Source of the DNA: an uncultured Clostridia bacterium
Lineage (GTDB): Bacteria > Bacillota > Clostridia > Oscillospirales > Acutalibacteraceae
DNA length: 16,978 nt
Direction: 5' to 3'
Assembly: GCA_944382025.1 (NCBI GenBank)
Contig: CALWMQ010000045.1
Location: forward strand, 1-16,978
The position numbers and the translations under genes are program-made. Each line of letters starts with the position of its first letter. The stretch's first letter is position 1. Below are positions 8,290 to 13,613 of the stretch, piece by piece. Under the pieces are notes generated by a model. That model saw nothing but the letters and a program-made list of their open reading frames with translations, searched no databases and was not told where the DNA came from.

Positions 8290-9063
8290 TCAGATCAGCA
8301 TACTGGAAGCCCGCCGGGCCACTTCCTGCAGCCGTACGCTGTAATCTTTGATTTTCTCCTCGGACATTCGCAGCGAAGGGCCGCTGATGCTCATGCCGGC
8401 GATCACCTCACCGCCGGAGTCCCTAATGGGCACCGCCACGCATTTCAGCCCGAATTCATGTTCCATATTATCCACAGCATAGCCCTGGCAGCGAATTTGT
8501 TCCAACTCCTGCCGGAGACGGCTCTCATCGGTAATGGTGTTTTCCGTAAATTGTTTCAACCCTTTTGCCACTATACGCCGCAGTTCCTCCTCCCCCAGAA
8601 AGGCCAGCATCGCTTTACCGATACCGGTGCAGTACACGGGGGCCCGTACGCCAATCAGATACCGGCCGTTGAAGGAGGCACGTTCCTCATGCACGGCGCC
8701 GATATACACCACTTCCCCGCCGCTGTAGACAGCCAGCAGCACGTTTTCCATGGAATACCGGCCCAGCTCCTGCATAAAGGGCTGGAGGATCCGTCGAACG
8801 TCATTGGTTTGATAAGTGTGGTTGCTGAGTTCCAAGGCTTTGATGCCCAATTTAAATTTACCGCTGTGGGAATCCCGTTCCACAAATCCACGGCTTTCAA
8901 AAACCGACAGGACATTGGAAACAGTGCTTTTGGGCAGCGCCAATGCCTCCGCGATCTGATTAACCCCCAGATAGGTATCAGCCGCCATAAATTCCTCCAG
9001 GATCAGCAGCGCCTTATAGAGGGATTTGACCTTGCTCTGATCGCCCTCATGTTTCTGTGCCAT
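8290..9063 (-). CDS. IclR-family transcriptional regulator
   Basis: A 257-residue regulator of standard IclR length. The winged helix-turn-helix is at about residues 12-75, with its helix pair near 33-52 (V-N-Q-I-A-E-A-L then K-S-T-V-S-N-V-L). The effector-binding domain fills about 85-255. It shows the family marks A-P-V-Y-C-T-G-I-G-K-A-M-L-A-F near 140 and C-V-A-V-P-I-R near 213. ATG 9063 has GAAGGGG seven bases upstream. It lies alone between the pentose operon and the transporter operon on the same strand. A palindrome-like site in its own promoter region is repeated in front of the transporter operon, so autoregulation plus control of the transporter is the natural reading. The ligand is unknown; a sugar or sugar acid breakdown product is typical of the family. 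Confidence 0.95.
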   Translation of the reverse strand: MAQKHEGDQSKVKSLYKALLILEEFMAADTYLGVNQIAEALALPKSTVSNVLSVFESRGFVERDSHSGKFKLGIKALELSNHTYQTNDVRRILQPFMQELGRYSMENVLLAVYSGGEVVYIGAVHEERASFNGRYLIGVRAPVYCTGIGKAMLAFLGEEELRRIVAKGLKQFTENTITDESRLRQELEQIRCQGYAVDNMEHEFGLKCVAVPIRDSGGEVIAGMSISGPSLRMSEEKIKDYSVRLQEVARRASSMLI

Positions 9064-9086
9064 GGGAAAACCCCTTCGAAGTGTTC

Positions 9087-9116
9087 ATTATTATTGTACT
9101 GCGTTCATGATTTCAA
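9087..9116 (-). promoter_or_regulatory. Alternative promoter of the iclR-type gene
   Basis: On the minus strand TTGAAA (9111-9116, 5 of 6) is followed after 18 bases by AATAAT (9087-9092, 5 of 6). It competes with the upstream candidate at 9121-9149. If used, the operator-like site at 9094-9108 would lie in its spacer. Confidence 0.35.
9094..9108. promoter_or_regulatory. Second operator-like site, in front of the iclR-type gene
   Basis: On the minus strand this reads ATGAACGCAGTACAA, matching ATGAACGTAGTTCAT (7952-7966) at 12 of 15 positions. The match is also 12 of 15 in the opposite orientation because the first site is nearly symmetric. An extra GTTCAT half-site lies at 9083-9088, exactly 20 bp from the GTTCAT at 9103-9108, so on the same face of the helix. 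It lies just downstream of the stronger promoter candidate, where binding would block transcription. Confidence 0.5.
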
Positions 9117-9120
9117 GTAC

Positions 9121-9149
9121 AGGATACCATATTCCTCGTCAATTTGCAA
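9121..9149 (-). promoter_or_regulatory. Candidate promoter of the iclR-type gene
   Basis: On the minus strand TTGCAA (9144-9149) and TATCCT (9121-9126) are separated by 17 bases. Each matches the sigma-A consensus at four of six positions. Transcription would start near 9114, giving a leader of about 50 bases that contains the operator-like site. The DNA just upstream (9150-9190) is A/T-rich, which could act as an UP-like element and as the 3' end region of the preceding operon. I found no convincing terminator hairpin for that operon. Confidence 0.5.
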
Positions 9150-9224
9150 GGACTTTTTTAAATTTTTTTATAACAAATAAAAAAATGTACAATGTTGCTA
9201 ACGGGGAAAATATCCCGCCGGCCA

Positions 9225-9635
9225 TCAGGCAACCCCAATGGTCAGCAGGATATTGGCAAAGGTACGATGTTCCCCTGTGGAGATGGCTAAACGGACTTTG
9301 GGTTCCGCGCATGCCTGATAAAATTCCCAGCGTCCGGTTTCCTCCAGTTCCATACCGCCCAGCAGGCGGGAAAATTCCGAAAAGATTTCCGGCACGGGTT
9401 CCCCCTCCGGAGGCCGCATGACAACCGCTTTTTCTACGGCTACCGTTTGCAGCAGCGCTTCCAGCACCTGGGGTACATCCGGCACCCCCGCCGTCAAGCC
9501 CAGGTAGACTTTCCGTGCGTCTCCGGTTTCGCTGTCCAGTGGGTAATTTCCATCCGCGATCAGCACCTGGTCCCCATGGCCGCACAGGGACAGGGCACTG
9601 AGGATCTCCGGATGAATCAGTCCGCCTTTAACCAC
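9225..9635 (-). CDS. RbsD/FucU-family sugar mutarotase, FucU-like
   Basis: A 136-residue protein of the family that speeds conversion between ring forms of free sugars (D-ribose pyranase RbsD, L-fucose mutarotase FucU). The catalytic-histidine motif G-H-G-D is at 19-22 (His20). FucU has G-H-G-D here and RbsD has G-H-T-D. An F-Y-x-x-A stretch at 105-109 and a T-G-E-x-x-x-x-(A/G)-N-I-L ending at 120-130 also favour the FucU branch. The start is GTG 9635 with AAGGAGG seven bases upstream. It is the last gene of a three-gene operon, 12 bp after the SIS isomerase. FucU enzymes see the L-fucose ring, whose ring stereochemistry matches D-arabinose. That bears on the pathway guess given in the findings. 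Confidence 0.88.
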   Translation of the reverse strand: MVKGGLIHPEILSALSLCGHGDQVLIADGNYPLDSETGDARKVYLGLTAGVPDVPQVLEALLQTVAVEKAVVMRPPEGEPVPEIFSEFSRLLGGMELEETGRWEFYQACAEPKVRLAISTGEHRTFANILLTIGVA

Positions 9636-9647
9636 CGTACTCCCTCC

Positions 9648-10262
9648 TTACCCCTTTGTCTGAGGATGGATTTCATTCTCCCGCAGTTTCCCCAGGCTCC
9701 CGCCGGGATGCCGCAGTACATATTCTTCAGGGGTAATGCCCCGTTTTTCCTGGAGAACAATAGACAGAGCCTGTAAAACCAGTGTTTCCGCCAGGATGGA
9801 GGCTCTGGGAGCCCGGTTCAGCGGACCACCCTCCCGGGATACACCGGCATATAGATGGACATCGGCAAAATGGGCCAGCCAGGAGTCCCGATTACCGGTA
9901 ACCGCGATCACCTTGGCGCCGTTACGGCGGACAGCGGCGGCGGTAGCTTTCATTTCAGCGGTTTCCCCGCTATTGGAAATGCAGATCACCACATCTCCAG
10001 GCACCAGTTGGCCGCAGGAGCCATGGACAGCCTCGGTACCATGGAGAAAATAGGTCGGGGTACCGGTAGAGGATAGCAGGGACGCCATATAAGAAGCGAC
10101 ATGGGCCGGTTTGCCGATACCGGTAATATGGATCCGGTTACCGGCATCCTCCGCCTGCCAGATCAGTTCCGCCGCCGGACGGTACTCCTCCTCGCGGATG
10201 CCGTCCAGGCTCTTCAGGAACTCCTCCCGGGAGATATCCAGGAACTCAGTCAAACAGCTCAT
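9648..10262 (-). CDS. SIS-domain sugar-phosphate isomerase, KpsF/GutQ (arabinose 5-phosphate isomerase)-like
   Basis: A 204-residue single SIS domain without the CBS pair found at the C-terminus of E. coli KdsD and GutQ. The order of motifs is that of KpsF/GutQ: TGIGKPAH at 47-54, SNSGET at 96-101, SREGGPLNRAP at 142-152, and R-H-P-G-G-S-L-G at 184-191. As I recall, Lys, two Glu and a His are proposed active-site residues in KdsD; the counterparts here appear to be K51, E100, E144 and H185. It differs from that family at G-K-P-A-H (usually G-K-S-G-H) and P-L-N-R-A-P (usually P-L-G-L-A-P), so substrate or product may differ. It overlaps the kinase stop by one base (TAATG), which indicates translational coupling, and has GGAAGG seven bases before its ATG. 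6-Phospho-3-hexuloisomerase is an alternative but fits the motifs less well. Confidence 0.85.
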   Translation of the reverse strand: MSCLTEFLDISREEFLKSLDGIREEEYRPAAELIWQAEDAGNRIHITGIGKPAHVASYMASLLSSTGTPTYFLHGTEAVHGSCGQLVPGDVVICISNSGETAEMKATAAAVRRNGAKVIAVTGNRDSWLAHFADVHLYAGVSREGGPLNRAPRASILAETLVLQALSIVLQEKRGITPEEYVLRHPGGSLGKLRENEIHPQTKG

Positions 10263-11263
10263 TATATATCCTTCCTTTCCCAGCCGTTCAGCAGCGGCCG
10301 CAGCGATTCAATATTTTCCCCACGTGCCTCCATCATCCCCAGCACCTCAGGCAGCTGAGGCAGGCTGGGCTGAGCACCCATACGGGACACAGTGAAGGCA
10401 GCGGTATAATTGGCAAAGCGCAGGGCCTCCTCGGGCGGCAGGCCCAGGCATACCGCCGTACAGAAAGCGCCTACAAAGCTGTCGCCGGCGGCGGTAGGAT
10501 CTTTTACCTCCACATCCTGGATGCAGGGGCTGTGGAAGAAGCCGTCAGGGGTCTCCAGGACAGCGCCACGGGAACCCATGGTAATCAACGCGTTTTGAAC
10601 CCCCATGCTCCGGAGACAGGCTGTAGCCCTGCGAGCGGAATCCATATCCTTTACCGGGATGCCGGTGATCCATTCCGCCTCATGCTCGTTGGGGGAAATA
10701 TAACTCAGGCAATGGGCCAGGCTCTCGGGTATGGGAGCGTATGGCGCGGAATTCAGCATAACCGGCACCCCCGCCTCCGCGGCCCAGCCGGCTACCAGCT
10801 GGTTGATCTCCATGGGGATCTCCAGCTGCAGCAGCACCATATCATAGTCAGAAATTGTTTCTTTCAGAGGCTCCACATCCTGAGGCTGGATCTTCATATT
10901 CGCTCCCGGAACCACCACGATGCGATTGGCGGTTTTTCCGTCGGCGGTTTCCAGCTGGACATTGCCCACACCGGACGAAACCCCTTTCATACAGGTCAAA
11001 TGGGTAATATCCACCCTGGATTCCATGAGTGAATCCCGCATTTCCCGGCCAAATCCATCCTCGCCGATTTTACCCGCCATGGATACCACGGCGCCCAGCC
11101 TGGCCGCCTGAATGGCTTGGTTAGCGCCTTTCCCGCCCGGTGCCGTCTCAAACCCGGTGCCAATAACGGTTTCCCCGCTGGAGGGGAACCGGGACGTACT
11201 GACGATCAGATCCATCACCAGACTGCCCACTACCAGCAGTCTGGGGGTATGTTGTAGTTGCAT
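10262..11263 (-). CDS. rbsK: Ribokinase-like PfkB-family sugar kinase
   Basis: A 333-residue kinase that should phosphorylate the terminal hydroxyl of a free sugar with ATP. PfkB signature 1 is P-G-G-K-G-A-N-Q-A at 42-50; signature 2 is D-P-T-A-A-G-D-S-F-V-G-A-F near 270, with the catalytic Asp in A-A-G-D. The L-Q-L-E and S-P-N-E-x-E-A-E segments also follow ribokinase. Most ribose contacts known from E. coli RbsK are kept (Asp, Lys, Asn, Glu, Asp), but the Asn at position 14 (G-S-I-N-A-D) is Val16 here (G-S-L-V-M-D). The substrate may therefore not be ribose, and the symbol marks the family only. I chose ATG 11263, which follows AAGGAG; a TTG at 11284 lies before that site. It is the first gene of the operon and is divergent from the AraC-type regulator. 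Confidence 0.9.
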   Translation of the reverse strand: MQLQHTPRLLVVGSLVMDLIVSTSRFPSSGETVIGTGFETAPGGKGANQAIQAARLGAVVSMAGKIGEDGFGREMRDSLMESRVDITHLTCMKGVSSGVGNVQLETADGKTANRIVVVPGANMKIQPQDVEPLKETISDYDMVLLQLEIPMEINQLVAGWAAEAGVPVMLNSAPYAPIPESLAHCLSYISPNEHEAEWITGIPVKDMDSARRATACLRSMGVQNALITMGSRGAVLETPDGFFHSPCIQDVEVKDPTAAGDSFVGAFCTAVCLGLPPEEALRFANYTAAFTVSRMGAQPSLPQLPEVLGMMEARGENIESLRPLLNGWERKDI

Positions 11264-11405
11264 ACTGCTCCGGCTCCTTATCAAAATATTCGCTGAAACG
11301 CTTGCACTTTCTATGGCATAACTGTATACTATTTTCAGAGACTTTTCTCGCCTGTTTTTGTCCTGATATAGACATTTTTTGCGAATTCAAAAGGATATGA
11401 TCAAA
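11264..11405. promoter_or_regulatory. Divergent intergenic control region of the kinase operon and the AraC-type gene
   Basis: These 142 bases must hold both promoters. On the minus strand an AT-rich TATACA stretch (around 11325-11335) is a possible -10 for the kinase operon. On the plus strand GATATA (11365-11370) could serve the regulator gene. Neither has a convincing -35, as is common for AraC-activated promoters. A GAAA...TTTC element (11295-11311) lies close to the kinase start. I cannot define the AraC-type site. Confidence 0.45.
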
Positions 11406-12371
11406 ATGAAAGCCTTTCATGAAGTACGGCAGTACGATGACGATTTCATGGTCTGGCATTCGGCGTATGACAATATGAGCTTCTGGGCACACTGGCATGA
11501 GGAGATGGAACTGATCCTGATCCGTTCCGGTACCGCCCATATCCAGATCAATCATCACACCATAACCGGCCGCCAGGGGGACCTGATCATATGCGACAGC
11601 GGCGATATCCATTACAGCGATTCCTACCAGATGGCCAACCGGCTGGAGTTCATTGTTTTCGACCCCCATCTGATCAGCTCCCATTATCAGTATACCGGCC
11701 TGGCCTCCCCGCTTCTGAAAGCGGACGAACTGAAGGCTGCTGGGCTGGACAGGCTGACCCAACGCCTGTTTTCCCAGATCCCCCAGGAGCTCCACGATAA
11801 ACGCCCTTTTTATCAGGAACTAGTAAAAAGCCTGCTCCGGGAATTCTGGTATACAGTGCGCCGCTTCCTTCAGGAAACCGACCGTATCAGCGATCAGGAT
11901 GCCCGCCATTACTACATGCTCAGCAAACTGCAGCGGCTTCTCAACTATATTGACCAGCACTACGAAGAGTCCCTCCCCCTAAGCTGGGCGGCAGACTGGA
12001 TGGGCTTCAGCGAAAGCTATTTATCCCGCCTGTTCAAGCAGTACACCGGCGTCCATTATGTATCCTATCTCCAAATGGTGCGGGTGGAACAGGCTATCCA
12101 GCTTCTGCATGACCCCTCCAGGCGCATGGTAGATATCGCTTATGACTGCGGTTTCGCCAATATCCGCACCTTTAACCGGGTGTTCAAGCAGTTAACCTCG
12201 TATTCCCCTGTGGACTTCCGCAGCCAGAAGAACTTTGAAGAATACACCTTTTCTCTGGGGACCAGACGGGCTTCACAGGAAGAACGTGTGGAGAATGATT
12301 CCATTGTCGTCATGAACAACAGCAAGCGTTTATGGGAAAATCAACTGGCTTCCGGCAGCACTGATAAATAG
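11406..12371 (+). CDS. AraC-family transcriptional regulator with N-terminal cupin sensor
   Basis: The only plus-strand gene, 321 residues. The N-terminal cupin-like sensor spans about residues 15-95, with H-W-H-E-E at 29-33 and the G-D-L-I-I-C-D-S-G-D-I-H turn near 58-69. The C-terminal AraC DNA-binding unit has two helix-turn-helix motifs. The first is near 192-222 (S-W-A-A-D-W-M-G-F-S-E-S-Y-L-S-R-L-F-K) and the second near 240-272 (D-I-A-Y-D-C-G-F, ending R-V-F-K). A tail of about 45 residues follows and is longer than usual. The start is uncertain. ATG 11406 is preferred, with AAAGGAT about nine bases upstream; ATG 11397 is too close to that site and TTG 11379 lies before it. It probably activates the divergent kinase-isomerase-mutarotase operon in response to a sugar (inference from position). 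Confidence 0.93.
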   Translation: MKAFHEVRQYDDDFMVWHSAYDNMSFWAHWHEEMELILIRSGTAHIQINHHTITGRQGDLIICDSGDIHYSDSYQMANRLEFIVFDPHLISSHYQYTGLASPLLKADELKAAGLDRLTQRLFSQIPQELHDKRPFYQELVKSLLREFWYTVRRFLQETDRISDQDARHYYMLSKLQRLLNYIDQHYEESLPLSWAADWMGFSESYLSRLFKQYTGVHYVSYLQMVRVEQAIQLLHDPSRRMVDIAYDCGFANIRTFNRVFKQLTSYSPVDFRSQKNFEEYTFSLGTRRASQEERVENDSIVVMNNSKRLWENQLASGSTDK

Positions 12372-12448
12372 CCTCTCGTCATCCTAAGGCGCATCCCCTT
12401 CCCGGTGAAAAGCATACCCCTTCTACCCCTTTTTCTTCTATCCCCAAG

Positions 12449-12502
12449 AAAAAACGCCTCATAGACTAGCTTGACTGCCAGTCCATGAGGCGTTTTGCCG
12501 CT
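12449..12502. terminator. Bidirectional rho-independent terminator
   Basis: Perfect 12-bp arms AAAACGCCTCAT (12451-12462) and ATGAGGCGTTTT (12485-12496), with a 22-base loop that can extend pairing through ACT/AGT. On the plus strand four T follow the stem, ending the AraC-type transcript. On the minus strand the stem is followed by TTTTTTCTT, a better tail, ending the thioesterase transcript. Its place between convergent genes is exactly where such a shared terminator is expected. Confidence 0.88.
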
Positions 12503-12540
12503 TCAGCATATTCCACATAAAGTTTTCTCCCGTCTTTTCC

Positions 12541-12700
12541 AAAAGGCAACGGCTAGGAGCGTCTGCGGGGCAGGAAACAGTGAGCGGGGTTGGCAACCGC
12601 GGCCTAAGCCGTCAGTCACGTTCACAGTGTACGGTTTTAGCCGCCCTTAAGGGAAGCGGGACACGAGCCCCCCCCTACTGTCGGACGCCTTCCCAATACA
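12541..12700. other. GC-rich non-coding stretch with strong secondary-structure potential
   Basis: No gene with a ribosome site lies in 12503-12722. This part can close with an outer stem, GGA-GCGTC (12556-12563) with GACGC...TCC (12684-12693), extended by GGGG (12567-12570) with the C-run near 12668-12675. Local hairpins lie inside: GGTTGGCAACC near 12588-12598, GGCCTAAGCC at 12601-12610 and CCGC(CCTTAAGGGAA)GCGG at 12641-12659. It shares short strings with the dispersed repeat (TACGGTT, GCGCCGC), so it may be a diverged relative. It could also be a structured RNA or only the thioesterase 3' end. I do not recognise a known RNA class. Confidence 0.35.
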
Positions 12701-12722
12701 GCGCGCCGCAAAACACCAGCGA

Positions 12723-13478
12723 TTACTCCTTAAACCGCAGGCATGCCTCAAAGCAACGGCCCCGGTCATGATCTCCGGTCATCCATACCGTTCCCGGCTC
12801 CAGGGCAGTCTGAATGGCCAGCCGGTCGCCTTCCAGGGCTTCCCGGTCATAGGAAATCGAAAAGCCCGTGATTTCCCGCCCTGCCATGCTGCTGGCTCCC
12901 TGGGCATGAGGAAGATAATCGCACAGGATATCGGCATATACCGTATTATTCAGATGTCCATTATAATCGGTATCGGACCAGCGGATTTCCCGCTCACCGG
13001 CCGGTTTCATGGTTTCCGGCAGCCGCAGCTTAACGGGAGGAGGACAGCCGTTGACCCGATCCGGCTGCCTGGGCAGGCCGAACTGGTCAAACACCCCGGG
13101 GCGGAGCAGCTTATGGGAATCCGCCTCGATGAGAGCAAAGGCGGTCACGCCCTCGGTCAGAGGCTCCCCCTCACTGTCCAGGATCTGGTAACAACGGTAA
13201 AACTGGACGCCTTTATTAGTCTGATGCCAGGTTTTGACCTGAATTTCCTGCCCCATTACGGGGAGCCGGTGAATGACCTGATTCAGCCGGGTGAGGACAA
13301 ACACCAGATTATGGGCATACAGCTCCTGATAAGTCAAGCCGCCCTGCGCCAGGTGCAGTTCTCCCACCTCCTGCTGCAGGCGGAGCAAGGCGGACAGCCG
13401 TAATTTCCGATCCTGCCCCGCGTCATAGGTAGTCACTTTGGTGTGCCAGGTATAGTCTGGCTGTAAATGGGTGGGCAT
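12723..13478 (-). CDS. Acyl-ACP thioesterase (FatA/FatB-like, double hotdog)
   Basis: A 251-residue thioesterase that releases fatty acids from acyl-carrier protein in the cytoplasm. The N-terminal hotdog half has the usual D-x-x-x-x-L-R-L-S-A-L-L-R-L-Q-Q-E start (about residues 19-37) and the T-R-L-N-Q-V-I-H-R-L-P segment near 63-73. The second half has the signature W-S-D-T-D-Y-N-G-H-L-N-N at 167-178, with the Asp, Asn and His thought to take part in catalysis. The start is ATG 13478, with AAAGGAG eight bases upstream. The open frame extends 34 codons further, through the parS-like site and a hairpin, and that extension is not coding. It lies alone downstream of serS. No clear promoter was found, so read-through from serS is possible. 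Its leader carries a parS-like 16-mer. Confidence 0.93.
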   Translation of the reverse strand: MPTHLQPDYTWHTKVTTYDAGQDRKLRLSALLRLQQEVGELHLAQGGLTYQELYAHNLVFVLTRLNQVIHRLPVMGQEIQVKTWHQTNKGVQFYRCYQILDSEGEPLTEGVTAFALIEADSHKLLRPGVFDQFGLPRQPDRVNGCPPPVKLRLPETMKPAGEREIRWSDTDYNGHLNNTVYADILCDYLPHAQGASSMAGREITGFSISYDREALEGDRLAIQTALEPGTVWMTGDHDRGRCFEACLRFKE

Positions 13479-13499
13479 GATAGAATCTCCTTTATAAAA

Positions 13500-13515
13500 T
13501 GTTTCACATGAAACA
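13500..13515. promoter_or_regulatory. parS: parS-like ParB binding site 1
   Basis: TGTTTCACATGAAACA, with perfect 7-bp arms and one central base different from the canonical parS TGTTTCACGTGAAACA. It is the exact reverse complement of the site at 16834-16849, so the two carry the same variant. It lies about 1.4 kb from parB, between the serS terminator and the thioesterase ribosome site. Chromosomal parS sites are known to cluster around parAB and the origin. Confidence 0.85.
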
Positions 13516-13549
13516 AAGGCCCCGGGATTTGATTCCGTGATCCCGGGGC
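13510..13549 (-). terminator. Terminator-like hairpin after serS
   Basis: Perfect 10-bp arms GCCCCGGGAT (13519-13528) and ATCCCGGGGC (13540-13549), 11-base loop. On the minus strand the stem is followed by CTTTGTTTC, a weak T-rich tail that runs directly into the parS-like site. It most likely ends the parA-parB-serS transcript. The interrupted T-run suggests incomplete termination, which could supply the thioesterase gene. Confidence 0.7.
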
Positions 13550-13613
13550 GCAGGGTTTTGCGGGTAACAGCCACGGCCATAGGGAATCCTGTGCAGGCTT
13601 CTTTCCCCGCCGC

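Noticed and set aside
8069..8351. Two overlapping plus-strand open frames (74 and 91 codons) between the transporter promoter and the iclR-type gene
   Set aside because: They lie on the dispersed repeat and run antisense into the iclR 3' end. No ribosome site or family signature is visible. They are more likely a by-product of the repeat.
8458..9180. 240-codon plus-strand open frame
   Set aside because: Antisense to the IclR-type gene over almost its full length, and the translation looks like reverse-frame composition.
11295..11311. Possible CcpA (cre) or LacI-type operator in front of the kinase operon
   Set aside because: The core AAGCGTT resembles cre, but three of 14 consensus positions fail and symmetry is poor. 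It was not listed as a site.
11148..11795. 215-codon minus-strand open frame opposite the AraC-type gene
   Set aside because: It is antisense to a well-supported AraC regulator and overlaps the kinase start. It has no family signature and no ribosome site in front of its start.
13479..13580. 34-codon N-terminal extension of the thioesterase frame
   Set aside because: It contains the serS hairpin and the parS-like site, and lies upstream of an excellent AAAGGAG plus ATG start at 13478.
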